From the NCBI GenBank assembly GCA_029891385.1, contig CM057233.1, positions 36,687,540-36,751,539 of the forward strand: a stretch of DNA of 64,000 bases. The letters are read 5' to 3'. A model generated the notes under the pieces. The model ran no database searches. It worked only from the letters and a program-made list of their open reading frames with translations, and had not been told where the DNA came from. The position numbers and the translations under genes are program-made. Below, one piece after another: positions 1 to 12,100 of this stretch; the stretch's first letter is position 1, and each line of letters begins with the position of its first letter. This DNA is from Erythroxylum novogranatense. Lineage: Eukaryota; Streptophyta; Magnoliopsida; Malpighiales; Erythroxylaceae.

Positions 1-1
1 C

Positions 2-2072
2 ACACTATCCCAGAAAAATATACCTTTCCACACACCCTCTTCAGCCTCTTCACCTGACCATAATCAGATTAGACCTGATACTTTTAGTTCACCTGATACT
101 GTCACTTTAGAACCCTTTGAGCCCACTGTGACAGAAGATCCCAGCCCGCAACTAGACAATAATGCCACTGAATATGGTGAATGTGATAAGGAGAAGGATA
201 CTGAAACTAGGGTGGAAAAACCAGGAAATTATACCAGATTTTACACAAGAAGAAAGGGTACAACACAAGAAAATAAACAGCAAGTAGCAAATGAAAATGG
301 ACAAGAGAAATCTATCATACTTTCTGAGCAAGGTCATGAATCAGAACCTACTACAAATTCTGAGGAGTTGGGTTGGCCTATAGCACTAAGGAAGGGAGTA
401 AGATCATGTACAAGGCACCCAATCAGCAACTTTGTCTCTTATAACAGGTTATCTCCCCATTTTCAGCCCTTTGTTGCTCAGTTATCTACTGAAAAATTAC
501 CTCATAATTTTCAGGAGGCTATCAAGGATCCTAAATGGAGGGAGGCAATAAATGATGAACTAAGTGCACTTAAGAAGAATCAAACTTGGGTGGAGACAGA
601 CTTACCACAAGGAAAAACTGTGGTGGGATGAAAATGGGTGTTTACCATCAAATACAATTCAGATGGAAGTATTAACAGGCATAAGGCAAGACTTGTGGCT
701 AGGGATTTACAGACACACATGGGATTGACTACCGAGAAACATTTGCACTGTGCCAAACTCAATACAATTAAGATTCTATTGTCACTAGCTGCAAATCTAG
801 GTGGCCCCTACACCGACTTGATGTCAAAATGCCTTCTTGAATGGTGATCTTGAAGAGGAGGTTTATATGGAGTTGCCACCAGGATTAGGAAGAAACAACC
901 ATCCTCGGAGAGTATGCAAACTCAAAAAGTCTTTGTACGGCTTGAAGCAGTCACCTAGAGCATGGTTTGGGAGATTTGCAAGAGCAATGAAGAATCTTAA
1001 TTACTATCAATGCCAGGCTGATCACACCCTATTTATTTGGCGTTTGACTAGTGGTAGGATAACTATCCTTATTGTCTATGTTGATGATATCGTCATTACA
1101 GGTGATGATTGGGAAGGTATACAGGAGCTAAAGAATTCTCTGGCTCGAGAATTTGAAATCAAAGATATGGGTAACTTGAGATATTTCCTTGGAATGGAGG
1201 TGGCCAGATCTAGTAAAGGTATCTCAGTGTCTCAAAGGAAGTATACTCTTGATCTTTTAGAGGAAACTGGAATGCTAGGAGCAAAGCCAACGGAAACACC
1301 TATGAAATCAACTTATAAGTTAAGTCTTAAAGAGGGTGGTACACCAGTGAACACTGGCAGATATCAGAGACTAGTGGGAAAACTAATTTATCTATCCCAT
1401 ACTCGGCCAGATATTAGTTTTCCTGTCAGTGTGGTTAGTCAATTTATGAGCAATCCTCAGGAGGAACACATGGAGGCAGTGTATAGAATCCTGAAGTACT
1501 TGAAAATGACACCTGGAAAGGGATTATTCTTTAAGAAAGGGGGAGTAAGGAGCATTGAAGTTTTCACAGATGCTGACTGGGCCGGATCTATAACTGATAG
1601 AAGGTCCACAACAGGCTATTGCACCTTTGTGTGGGGCAACTTAGTTACTTGGAGAAGCAAGAAACAACCGGTGGTAGCAAGAAGCGGTCTTAGAAGCGAG
1701 TATAGAGCTTTAGCACTTGGAATATGTGAAGGAATATGGATCAAGATGCTCCTAGCAGAACTACAAATCACAATTGGGTCTCAAATGAAAGTGTGGTGTG
1801 ATAACATGGCCACAATAGGGATTGCAAGGAATCCTATACATCACGATAGAACCAAGCATGTGGAGATAGATCGTCATTTCATCAAAGAGAAAGTGGAATC
1901 TGGATTAATTGATCTTACCTATGTGCCAACCAGCAGTCAAGTTGCAGATGTGTTTACCAAGGCACTAGCAAGAGTTAGATTTGAAGAACTTAGTTGCAGC
2001 TTGAGGGGGATTGTTGGTGATATACTAATATTCTTCTACAGATACTATACAGTTGTATCTAGATTATATTGA
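2..2072 (+). pseudogene. copia polyprotein remnant: integrase tail, reverse transcriptase, RNase H
   Basis: The reading frame is open from base 2 to a TGA at 629-631, just before the conserved KWVF motif of copia RT. Frames then shift (about 690-850), and a long open stretch from 837 carries the rest of RT: residues GDLEEEVYM near 840-870, YGLKQSPRAW near 940, and the catalytic YVDDIV at 1077-1094. The RNase H follows, with FTDADWAGS near 1562-1588 and a late D in VWCDNMA near 1791-1811. The end matches the usual copia tail (VADVFTKAL), and translation then runs into the LTR to a stop at 2070-2072. In an active element this protein copies RNA into cDNA and degrades the RNA template. The stop and the frame changes make it a pseudogene. 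Confidence 0.92.
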
Positions 2073-2273
2073 GATATAGATAGGCTGTATATAGATCTTA
2101 TAGAATAAGTTCAAATCCCTTAAATTAAGGGATAAGATCAGATTAGATTACATTACATATATCTGGTTATATTTCCAGATTTAAACTTATCTTGTAATAG
2201 GCTATATATGGCTGTATGTTTTCTTTTCAATAGTACAGTGAAAATTATTCCCTAATTTTCCCACTTTTGTACA
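2012..2273 (+). repeat. 3' LTR of the first copia element
   Basis: The LTR starts with TGTTGGTGATATA directly after a purine tract (TTGAGGGGGA at 2001-2010) and ends near the TACA at 2270-2273, about 262 bp. The start is well fixed by the purine tract. The end is less certain by a few bases (an alternative is 2275) because the partner LTR is outside the window and no target duplication can be compared. Confidence 0.7.
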
Positions 2274-2379
2274 CATTTAAATTAAAATGCAAGCCCATAC
2301 CTGATGGAGAGCGGTGAGTTGGAGGCTCCAACGGTCCTGAGCTTCCTTCATTCATCTGCGCCAAGGTTGTCAGTGGAGA

Positions 2380-2765
2380 GTACTTGCATATTTAGTTACA
2401 TGGAAAAGTAAGTGGCAGTTTGTACTTGCATATAGTAGCGCTGAAGCAAAATTCAGGGCAATCTCCTAAGGAATATGTGAGCTAATCTGGTTGGAGAGGT
2501 TGATAGGGGATCTACAGGTGCCATCTACCTATCCGACTATGTTTTATAGTGATAGCAAGTCAGTTATAAACATTATTAACAATCCAACTCACCATATGTT
2601 TTTATGGGATATCTAAGGATTGGCCGAAGTTTCATAACTGGGGAGATTGATAATGGAAGAGTAAAGCTCACTTTTTGCCTACATCAAGTCAAAAAGTAGA
2701 TGTGTACTAAGGCATTGCTGAAATAGAGTTTCAAATCATTGTTTGCCAAGTTGGGAATGGTAGAC
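2380..2765 (+). pseudogene. second copia relic, RNase H only
   Basis: Translating this stretch gives a decayed copia RNase H. It reads LVTWKSK, then AYSSAEAKFRAIS, GICELIWLERL and FYSDSKSVINIINNP, with stops at a spliced-in TAA (about 2470) and further downstream. The domain order and spacing match the C-terminus of copia polyproteins. It is clearly older than the element to its left and belongs to a different family, because the residues differ throughout. RT and everything before it is missing. The relic ends in a weak purine tract (GAGAGAG at about 2777) just before an LTR-like segment. Confidence 0.75.
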
Positions 2766-2782
2766 ATCTGTTTACTAGAGAG

Positions 2783-3000
2783 AGTTTTGGAAAGTTTGGA
2801 ATAATCTGAATCCCAAAATTATAAGGATCCAGATTTCATTATTTAGGAATTAAAATATTTTATTGATAATCTTAAGAATATAATAATTTCGTAGGATCTC
2901 TTTAGAGGATACTCGTAGTCCTTTTACATACACTATAGAAATAATGAATTGGATGTATGAGTTAATTCCTATTCTCTAGACTACCTTCTTTCAATTCTCA
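2783..3000 (+). repeat. probable LTR remnant of the second copia relic
   Basis: The sequence begins right after the RNase H relic and its purine run with a TTTTGGAAAGTTTGG start (ancestral TG inferred) and finishes with TCAATTCTCA at 2991-3000. Position and length (about 218 bp) fit a copia 3' LTR. There is no second copy in the window to confirm the borders, so this is an inference from context. Confidence 0.45.
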
Positions 3001-3127
3001 CCAAGATTGTCTTATGTGAAAGTACTTAATACTCTTCTGGTGGCACTTCTGGTGCAAATTTTTTTATTTCTTATACAACATGTTTACGCTACTTGTTTCT
3101 CCAAATTACATTTGTTTCTTTTTGCAG

Positions 3128-5794
3128 AGAAATAGCATTATTACTGAGCAGTGAAAATAGGGTGTATGTATTCCTCCTAGGCTTTGCACTTTATGAACCA
3201 GGTTTGTAATCAAGTTTTTATAGAATAACTTTCAATTTGTTATCATTCCAATTTTTATATGGAAAAGGTTTTGAGCGTATTATTCAACTTGTGGAACTTT
3301 GAAACTTAAATTTGACACACATTGCAGAAGGGATCATAAGTTTACTGTGTTGGCATAGTGTTGGAGATGTTAGAGAAATTATAGTTGGTGTCGGATTCCA
3401 GGTTGTGAGGTTAGTAATTTGTGATACTATTTATAGTTATGGAACTATTCAATTTCCTAAAACTTTCTTTTGTCTGTTTTGGTAAGGTTATGTATCAATG
3501 AAGGAGCAACGTACTTGTTACTAACAAGGTCCATTGAGAACTCTAGGCAGTTACTTCATACGTTGCAGTTTTTTGATCCTGGTGCAAGATTTAATAACTG
3601 TTTGCTTAGAAGGTGAGCTGTTTATCTTCTTCTTCTGACATAATCTAGCATTTTACCGTCTAGGTGCATGCACAAGCTTTTGATTTTACATTCAATCCAT
3701 TAAGAGCCTTGCTTTTATAGTCATTATTGCTCTTTGTATGATAAGAATGGGGTTTTGGGAATTTATATGGCAGTTTGGAGCAGGTTCAGGTTGACTTATT
3801 TGAGAAACAAATATGCGGGGGTGCAAAAGTAAGCATTTTTCAGTATTGTATGGTGCGTGTTCAAAACAGTGAAAATGAAGGTACACTTCTTACTTGTTTA
3901 ATGTTGCTTGAGCTTTTCTAGATCATCTTGTTAAACTATCGTGTTCTTGTGGAGTTGCAGTGGATCAATCATGATTGCTTCCCTAAATTTAGCAGGCAAT
4001 GTAAATCAAAAAGAAAGGAAGAAGAGAAAAACAGTAAACTCTGGAAATATTAGAAAGAAATGGGAAATATAGAAGGGACATGTAACTCAATAATATGGAA
4101 ACTATTTTCTAACAGTGAAAAATGATCACCGACGTGGACCTGGGAATGCTACCATCCTACAAAAGCTGGAAATGAAACAAATTCTAAAACAATAATCCTA
4201 AGTGATTATTGTGGCTTCACTAGAGTTAAAATAAGAGAGTACATTCGTTTACTTGAAAATATCTTCCAAATTGCTTTCTTTCAAGCAAACCAAAAAACCA
4301 TTTAGAGGAGAGAGATGTGTTTGTCCTCTTTCAATCAGAAGAATATTGCCTTTGCTAGCTTATAACTTTTATACGATTATCTAAATGGTGGAGTATTACT
4401 TGCCTGCGGCCACAGCTTCATTACTGGACAAATTGTAGCGCTATTATTTGATAAGACTTCATTTTGCCCGGTAAACTCTAGGACACCTTTTAAGGCTGTC
4501 CGGCGTTGGTCTAAATAATGAAAAATACCACTTAACGTAAAACAATCCAAATTATGAACCTCAATATCTACTCATTGGGATATGTTGGAGATTGAAACAA
4601 GTTGTTTTAATAGAATTCCCATATATTACACTAATATATCCAGAAAGATGAATAGAGTTCAACCTGATCCCTACATCCTAATCAAGTATTATTTTTTTTG
4701 TTATTATTCATTTTATTTGATGAAATGCCTTTTACTCTTTTGGTTGCAACAAGTTTTCTAACTAAGATAGGGATTGTAGTTGCTGCTTTAATTGAAGCCT
4801 TTGACTTTGAATGAAAGAATCAAAGCTTGTTTAGAAGTAATGTTTGCACTAGTTGAATTTCAATTCTTTTCCTCATTTGGTTGATGTACATATCCAACAT
4901 ATGATTGGGAATCAAACTTCATATCTTGAGTATGAGGGATGTAGTTCTGAAGGAGACTGCTTGCAAAAGTAAAACTGAATGACAGTTTAAACTGGCTCAT
5001 ATTGAACCTTGTTTTAAGTTTGATATCATATATTGTGAATTTCAAAAGCCGCACTTAATTTATCATAATTTCCCTTTTCAGTTTTCTGGTTAGTGTGTTC
5101 TTCCTTTTGTCTTGCCCTGTGGTGGCTCTTTCAGTTTGATATACTCAAAGTTTCTGTTACTGGGACAGAGGCACCTTGGGGCTTGAGATCACTGTTTGTA
5201 AGTGGAGAATATGTCCTTTTGTGCATTGAAAACATCAAGCATTTCAGCTGTCCTTCAATGGATGCGTCAGCACCTCCGTACTTCATCCTCGATTCGTGCT
5301 GCTCCATTTATGATGTCTCTGAGCTGGCAAGTTTTCAAAATCTTCTTTTTCTTCCTTGTAGTTTTATTTGTATGTGCTAGATGTCTTTTAGAATCGTGTA
5401 ATTTACCATCATTGCATGTTTGCAAAGAGGTAGTTGGGATATAAACTTGCCAGAGGGTTGCACTTCCAACTTTGTCATCCATTTTCTTGGCTTTACTGCA
5501 TCCATTTAAGGTGAGAAAATTATACTCGTTAAAATCTGGATTTCCAATTTTCAGATGGTTGATGCTGTGGATCGCTGTCTGACCTTGGTCCTTACACATG
5601 GGACAACCAAGTTCTGTCCCTATGGAGCTCAGGAGAATGTTAGAAGAACTGATGAGAAAAATGCAACTTCAGGCTCGTTGACGTGGAAGATCAAGTGGTT
5701 CTCAGAAGATAGTCTATTCAATTTTGTGGCATTGGTGAAAGCAATTCACAGTGGGACGACGGAGTCTTCTTTGCTTATAACATCCATGTCATGA
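3128..5794 (+). CDS. 3' exons of a conserved plant gene (possibly LRR/STK11IP-like C-terminus)
   Basis: Six exons join without a stop and with matching splice phases: 3128-3201, 3328-3409, 3487-3612, 3774-3880, 5169-5326 and 5555-5794 (TGA 5792-5794). Introns are GT-AG except the last, whose donor is GC (gcaagt at 5327), a known minor class. Recognisable stretches are LLLSSENRVYVFLL, GDVREIIVGVGFQVV, VQVDLFEKQICGGAK and DASAPPYFILDSCCSI. From memory these resemble the C-terminal region of plant LRR proteins labelled 'outer arm dynein light chain 1' or STK11IP-like; this naming is uncertain. The first exon begins mid-codon, so the gene starts further upstream, but copia relics fill the space just left of 3128 and no earlier exon is visible. 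The 1288-bp fourth intron (3881-5168) holds nothing recognisable. Either the 5' part lies left of the window beyond a retroelement-filled intron, or this is a truncated copy. Confidence 0.75.
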
Positions 5795-6619
5795 ACCTTG
5801 TCTTTCTACCTTTTCTTTAGTTGTTTCATTATTTATTTCATTCTTTTGATTCAGGCATTGTTTTCCCTTTTCTGCTTTTCATATTTTTTGTTTTGGTTTT
5901 GAGTTTGCAATTGTAATTTAGGGGAGAGTGAATAGCGTTCTTGACTTTTTATTCATTGATTTGTTTAGCCAATGGTTTTACCATGTACAGAATTGTACAG
6001 TGTATAGAGCATCAATGTACGTTGCCTTAGTTTCTGCATATTATTATTAGGTAACTATTTCTAAATTTCTTAGACAAAATCTTGAGTATATTTCCATCCG
6101 AAACATTAGATTTCATGGTGTAAAAGATTGTATAATCATTTATCCCGTTGCTAACGCTATTAGTGACAAAGTTATTACTTATTTACATATGTTCTATACA
6201 AGGAATAGAAAAGCAGGCCAAGTAATATGAAACAAACTCCGTTGGTGAGAGAGAAAAAAAAAATAGAAAACATCTATGGACACTAAACCAAGTTGATTTT
6301 TTAGCCACTGTCTTGACTCCAGGGAATCCCAGCAAAAGTTGCCGTTTCAAGTCTCAGACAAATGGAAAAGGCTGCCAACTTAAATCTTCACAAGACTTGC
6401 AAGTATATTTTTAAAAACCTTAGTTGATGTTATAGTTTTTTTTTTTTAATTTTAATTTATATAATTTGTAAAAAAAGTGTCGCTCAGTTGTGATTTATAA
6501 TAAAAATTAAAAATAAAAATTATTTAGTTAAGATTTGTAAACAAAACTGAAAACAAAAAATTATTTAATTTCATGATGTTTTTTAATTTTATTCGTGTTA
6601 TACTATTAGATATTAATAT
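5795..6619. other. 3' UTR and AT-rich intergenic stretch
   Basis: This follows the host gene stop. It is AT-rich with T and A homopolymers (for example at 6430-6450 and 6250-6260). It contains no convincing ORF, RNA gene or repeat. The first 200-300 bases are presumably the 3' UTR of the gene to the left. The stretch ends at the left target site (AATAT, 6615-6619) of the Tat gypsy element, and its natural continuation is 36191 onwards. Confidence 0.6.
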
Positions 6620-7045
6620 TGGGTTGAATTAATTTGAATTGGGTTGAACTCGGTCTCAACGATCGTGGGCCGATCGGTCCAATCACCAAAGATCGGTCTC
6701 ATACCTAATAGCTATGTCAAGCCCAAGCCCGATCTAAGCTCTCCTTGGCCGTCGCGTGTGAGAGACTCAAAATGCACACGTAAAGATCTAAACTTAATTG
6801 TTGCTTTCGTATATAAGGTATAATTCTATCGTAACAAAGGTACGAAGATCATAACATATTCTTCTCTGCATACTACAACCTCACCTTCACCAGATAGACT
6901 AATTTGAGCGTCGGAGGGGCGAATCGGGACACAACCCCCGACGTGCTTTCTTTGTTTTGCAGGGATCTCAACGTCGAAGTCACTTCTGAAGCGCCCAACT
7001 CATGGATGGCAACAAGGCGTTCGATTCGCGAATCATGCAGAACCA
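6620..7045 (+). repeat. 5' LTR of the Tat gypsy element
   Basis: It aligns over almost its whole length with 35761-36190, differing by scattered substitutions and small indels. The diverged start (TGGGTTGAATT here, TGGTCGGGTCGG in the partner) and the common end (CAGAACCA) set the borders. A TATA-like stretch (TATATAAGG) lies near 6810-6820, the likely start region of the element's RNA. Confidence 0.9.
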
Positions 7046-7046
7046 A

Positions 7047-7066
7047 TTGGCGCCCACCGTGGGGCC
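7047..7066 (+). other. primer binding site of the Tat gypsy element
   Basis: TTGGCGCCCACCGTGGGGCC follows the 5' LTR by one base. A TGGCGCC-type site just after the LTR is usual in plant gypsy elements and marks where a tRNA primes minus-strand synthesis. I cannot assign the tRNA from memory with certainty. Confidence 0.75.
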
Positions 7067-7114
7067 CGACATCAGGGCACCACGTCCAGAAACACACAGA
7101 TCAGTCAGGCGGCA

Positions 7115-8504
7115 GCGACAAACCCTGATGTAGCCGCTGTCGCAGCTCTAGCGATGCAACGGATGGGTTTGCAGTTCCCTACTACCCTTTGTCGACACAC
7201 CACGCTTCCGTACGATCCTCGAACCGGATGATCGGTATGAACCTCTCAATCTAGAACAAAGAAGAACGAGCGCGCGCTTGAAGATAACGCTGGAATCAAT
7301 ATCGCCAATCTCCAAAGACCAATCGATCACGATCCCCTGCGCTATCGATACCTCCTCGCCCAAAACAGATCGAGAAGCGGTGATCTGTTGATTCGCCAAT
7401 TTTGCGATCTCGGCCAAGCCACGATGTAGCAAATCAGCGCTGCGAGCGCCTGACAGATCCGGCGTGACGACCGATCACCACCCAACCGAAGCTCCAGAGA
7501 AAATCGTGGATGATCGGATTAACGCAGCTATGAGCTTCCGCCCAAATCGCCCGACGGCACAATACAACTCTCCCTTCACTCCGAAAATTTTGGATAGCCT
7601 CCCAGCACCTAGTACCAAAATACCAACCCCTGAAAAATATACTGAAAAGACCAACCCCCTGAATTACCTACAACACTTCCAGTCCATGATGAATCTACAT
7701 TGTATTCCAGATGCTATCCAGTGTAAGGCTTTCTGCACGACCTTTCAAGAGGGAGCTTGGCGATAGTTCAACAGCTTGCCCCCAGGCTATATCACATGCT
7801 TCGAAGATTTCAGGTTGTTATTTTTGAATCAGTTCGCCACCAGTAAGCGGCCACAGAAGACAGCTTTGGAGGTGATGCAACTTACCCAAGGAAGGAATGA
7901 AAGTTTGCGAGAGTTCATCACTCGGTTCAATAACGAGGCGGTCGAGGTCCCCGACCTCACTTGCTCGTCCATGTTGGCCGCGCTTATGAGCAACACGAGG
8001 GATGAGGAGTTCAAGAAGTCGTTAGCCCTCGATCAACCCCGATCCGTTCAGGAAATAAGAAACAGGGCGGATAGGTACATTCAGCTTGAAGAAGTGCTGA
8101 AAAATACGAGACGTCGAATGAATGATCGCTCGCCAAATGACAGGGCGAGCAATTCGCACAAGCGAAAAAAAGGCCAGTCGAGCTGGAGAAAGCCAACCGA
8201 TTGATAGGGATATCGACAGGAGTTCACCCCGCTCAACAGGCGATATGCAGAAGTACTGGCGGCTATAAGAGCGGATGAGGAAACTATCCGAGAACCCGAT
8301 AAAATGAAGACTCCCTACAAGGATAGGAACCCCAATTTATATTGCCGTTTTCACAAAGAGGTCGGTCATGATACAGAAGATTGCTGGCAGTTGAAAAAAG
8401 AAATCGAATTCCTCATACAAAGGGGAAGGTTAGGCCGATTCGTGAGGCACGAACAAAATGCCGATCGGGATAATCGGCCAGAGACGAAGTCGGCCAAACA
8501 ATAA
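7115..8504 (+). pseudogene. gag of the Tat gypsy element (broken)
   Basis: Gag would form the virus-like particle that packages element RNA. Traces start near 7115 (ATNPDVAAVAALAMQ), and a clear open stretch runs 7464-7766 (SFRPNRP, PTPEKYTEKTNPLNYLQHF). It stops at a TAG at 7764-7766, where the family has Trp, and continues in another frame at 7776-8204 with FNSLPPGYI, GRNESLREFITRFNNEA and VQEIRNRADRYIQLEE. The nucleic-acid-binding end lies at 8304-8504, with CRFHKEVGHDTEDC resembling a CX3H/HX4C knuckle. The stops at 7764 and 8202 and a frame change between the pieces show decay. Confidence 0.85.
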
Positions 8505-8760
8505 AGCGGCCATACAGAGCGAAATAGCGAGGAATGATGGAGGGAGGCGAATGCGAATCTGAGATAATCGGCGAGAAGAGAGAGGCGATCGAGGAAAGAA
8601 ACAGCAAATCTTTGGGCAACAAGACGACCGACCGACTGGAGTCATTAACACGATATTCGGTAGAAATGCAGCAGGGGGATCCACCGCTAAAGGGAGAAAA
8701 AGATATGTCAAACAGGTCGGTAGAGACTCATCCACCAAAAAGCCGAGGGAGAGTGATGGG

Positions 8761-9199
8761 ATGATATCGTTCGATGAGTCTGACCTTGATGGAGTAAGTT
8801 GCCCTCACGATGACGCCCTCGTGGTAAACCTGAATATGGACGGCTACGAGGTGAAGCGGGTGATGATTGATACGGGCAGCTCGGTCGACTTGTTGTATTA
8901 TGAGGCCTTCAAGCAGATGGAGGTACTCGAAGATCGATTACTGCCCAAAGACGGACCTATCAAAGGGGTAACTGGAGCATCAGCCTACCCATTCGCCCGA
9001 GTTTATTTAAAAGTGAAGTTCGGAAAAAAGCCGTGCCAAATAGAAAGGGATGTTGAATTCCTAGTCGTGAAGTTTCAAGGGGCATACAACGCAATAATCG
9101 GACGAGCTACCCAGAACGCCCTTAGAGCGGTCGTCTCTATATACTACCAGGCGATGAAATTCCCAATGCCTCATGGAATCAGCACTGTCAGGGGTCAGC
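8761..9199 (+). pseudogene. aspartic protease of the Tat gypsy element, cut by a nested insertion
   Basis: The frame from 8761 contains the retropepsin active-site motif MIDTGSSVDLLYY (near 8863-8901) and the downstream hydrophobic-Gly motif NAIIGRATQNAL (near 9091-9126). Both are normal for a gypsy protease that processes the polyprotein. The frame is interrupted after the Gln codon at 9196-9198 by the giant-LTR array and resumes at 28000. Residues encoded past 9199 in the same frame are LTR sequence of the array and not part of the enzyme. Confidence 0.88.
9195..9199. other. left target duplication of the giant-LTR array (TCAGC)
   Basis: These five bases directly precede the TGTTGGGACCC end of the array. 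The matching copy TCAGT is at 28000-28004. Removing the array and one copy restores the frame between protease and RT, which shows this is the true insertion point. Confidence 0.9.
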
Positions 9200-12100
9200 T
9201 GTTGGGACCCGATCCGAGAACCGGATCCCAACCGAAAAACGGAACAAAAAAAACGGAAAATCGAAAAGCGAGAAATCGCTAATCGGAAAACAAATCGAAT
9301 CATCGGAGCGAAACGAATACTCGGAAAGTTTGAATCGAATCTGAATAACAAAGTGGAGAAACTTCGAAAGCGAAATTCAATCGAATGCGAATCGGAAAAA
9401 CAAATATATTGAACTGAAACAGATTCCGACATTCCGGAAAAATACAAGGTATAGAAAACTGATCGCGTTGGATAACCTTAGACTAACTCGGTCTAAAATC
9501 TGGTATTTTCTTTTCTTTTCTTTTCTATTCCATCTCTTATGACCATTTTACTCAAACCCATACAAAGCAATATTTATCAATTTCATCATCCCTCAAATCA
9601 TAACAAAGTTCTTTACATTTATACCAATCTCATAAATCCATCTTTCATATATCTAAATCTTATTTTCTTCATTTTCACTTTATTTTCTAACGAAATTTGG
9701 TGACATAACGGTGCATTTATCCTAACCCAAAACTGCAAAGGTAAATAACCACTTCTATAATCCCAAACAGATCTCGAATCATCGGACACTCCCGTCAGGA
9801 ATCCAAACACCAATAAAACATAAACCTAAATCTAACACTTCCATAAATCTCAATATACATTCATAACGTAATTTAATATCCAAAACTCATTCACATTTAT
9901 TCTTATACGGATACAATGCTTTAATTCAATCTAAACACAACCCAATCATTTATGTACATACACCATACTCATCTTTCTCGCAAATCTACTTATCCAAACT
10001 TATCTAACTCATATACACATCAACTCACGAATCCAATGATACAAAATCAAACCAAACGGTTGACATACTTTCATCCGATCTCCCTCGAAACACGGAGATG
10101 GGGATGAAAGAGAGTGAGCTACACAACTCGTGGATAACACATTTATAAACCGATAAATAAGTGAAATCATTTTAATAATCTTTTTGCCAAAAGGGCGAAT
10201 TTTTCAAACTTTATAATTTTATAATTTTTTCAAACTTTTCATAGTAATCTCACTTTTCTTATTTTTCAAACATTCTCGAATTTTCATAAATATGAATGCA
10301 ACATTCGAAACAAAATTGAAAACACATAACATATCGAATGGTGCAGCTGGGTCCAACAGAGCGTCTTGCACATTCCATATAGCGGTCCTTTGCGATCGTG
10401 AGCAGCGTATTACACTTTTCCATGGCGGTCCGATTAGAAGTCGTGAAAGGAGTCCGAAATCAGACTCCGTGCCACTAGCGGACAGCCGGTGAAGGCTATA
10501 CACATAGAGGCAATGACTCACCAAAGGACCAACCAAACCCACATAACACATATCGAAAACGGAAATTCAAATTGCAGAAGGCACTTTCCAAAATTTTACT
10601 TTTCTAACATTATTTCATCAACTTAAAACAATCTCACAAATTCACACATATCATATAATTCAATTAATTCAATCAATCAATAATTGTAACAATATGCATA
10701 ATTATCAATGCGTACCTGACAAATACTGATTTGAAATTTCTAACGATTTAGCAAATCATTTAACACAATGAATTTAAGCTTGTAATAATTTTTCAGAAAT
10801 CACTTAGGAATCATAATTTCAAACCTTAAAACAATTCTTATTTTCAAACATTTCCAAAACAATAAGTGATCAAAATTTCAAACTTTTGCTTTCTTTTAAT
10901 TTTTCAAAATTAAGTATTAAGCTTACAAATCAAAATATAAATATGCTACCCACCTCGATTCCATGCTAATAATTTGCTTTGTGCCTCAATTGCTCCAAAG
11001 CCTCCTTCTTTCTTCCACATTAAAATTTTCCTAAACCACAAATACCCAAATTCAACATCATAAAAATCATAATCCTCAAATTTCACTTAGAATTCACCAA
11101 TTGATCATATTTCCAAGCTATCTAATTCAACAATTTCAAAATCCCCAATTTACAAAATTTTCCTAAACCAATTTACACAAATTCAACATCATAAAATACA
11201 AATTCTTCAAAATTGGTATCATATTTCACCAATTCATCATACTTTCCATGATTCTAAGCCATAAATTTTCAAAAATCTCAAATCACAAAATTAGGCATAA
11301 ATCCCAAATTAATTTCCAACTAAAATTAATCCCTTAATCCTTAACAATCATCAAAATTGAGTTCATATATCACCTACCCATATCATTTTCCATGTTTCTC
11401 AATCAAAAACTCTACAAAATCTCAAAGCTCAAATTTTTTCCTTACCTCTTTCTGCTTCAAATTTCGGATTTTCTTGGGTATGGAAGCAAGCTTTCACCTT
11501 CTTCCTTCCTTTTTCCTTGAAATCAACGAAAATCATCTATGAAAGCTAAAGAAAATTCGAACTCTAGCAAATTTTTTTCCTCCTCTCTCTTCTTTCTCCC
11601 ACGAACATGCTCTCCTCTTCTCTTCTTATTTTCTTCCTTTCCTTTTGTTCTGATTTTCTAGCCAACTTCGTGGCTTTATATTGCTTAAAACGACATCTCC
11701 TCATGTGTTTTAATGCCATGTTATTAATGAAGGTCAAATGACCACATTGCCCCTCCATTCAAAGCTTAAAGTCATGCTTACTTGCGGGTTTGATTCGCAC
11801 TATCAATTTGAAGGAATTTATCAAAACTTCATTCTAGAGAAATGTTCCTCTATGTCTTAATTTCATAATGCCATAAGAATCATCCAATTCGGAGCACTAC
11901 ATCAAAAGTTATGTGCAAAACATTTCGGGTTGTTCATATTCTAACATAATTTTCAACACGTTATTTCTATCCAGAAATTAACATTCTTAATCCAAAAATT
12001 GACATTAGATGTCTTCATAACAATTGTAGCTCTATGTCTCTACTTTAATTCAAAATAAGAATCACCTCATTTCGATTACCAGATCAAAAGTTATGTCCAA

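Larger units (their letters stand above)
1..2273 (+). mobile_element. Ty1/copia retrotransposon, 3' portion (Tork-like)
   Basis: The window opens inside the polyprotein of a plus-strand copia element and runs through its RT and RNase H to a 3' LTR. The 5' LTR, primer site, gag and most of the integrase lie left of position 1. The order integrase tail, RT, RNase H, purine-rich tract, LTR is that of Ty1/copia. The conserved linker before RT (residues IALRKGVRSC at about 380-410) resembles the Tork lineage as I recall it; the lineage is an inference. The polyprotein is broken by one stop and frameshifts, so this copy is inactive. Confidence 0.9.

Noticed and set aside
7148..7432. Minus-strand ORF over the 5' part of the Tat gag
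   Set aside because: It is a shadow of the plus-strand gag region, with no recognisable domain and no promoter.
11564..11758. Basic 64-residue ORF repeated in each giant LTR (also 16449-16640, 21285-21509, 26170-26403)
   Set aside because: It is composed of a purine-rich strand (Lys/Arg/Glu runs), with frames breaking between copies. No family resemblance.
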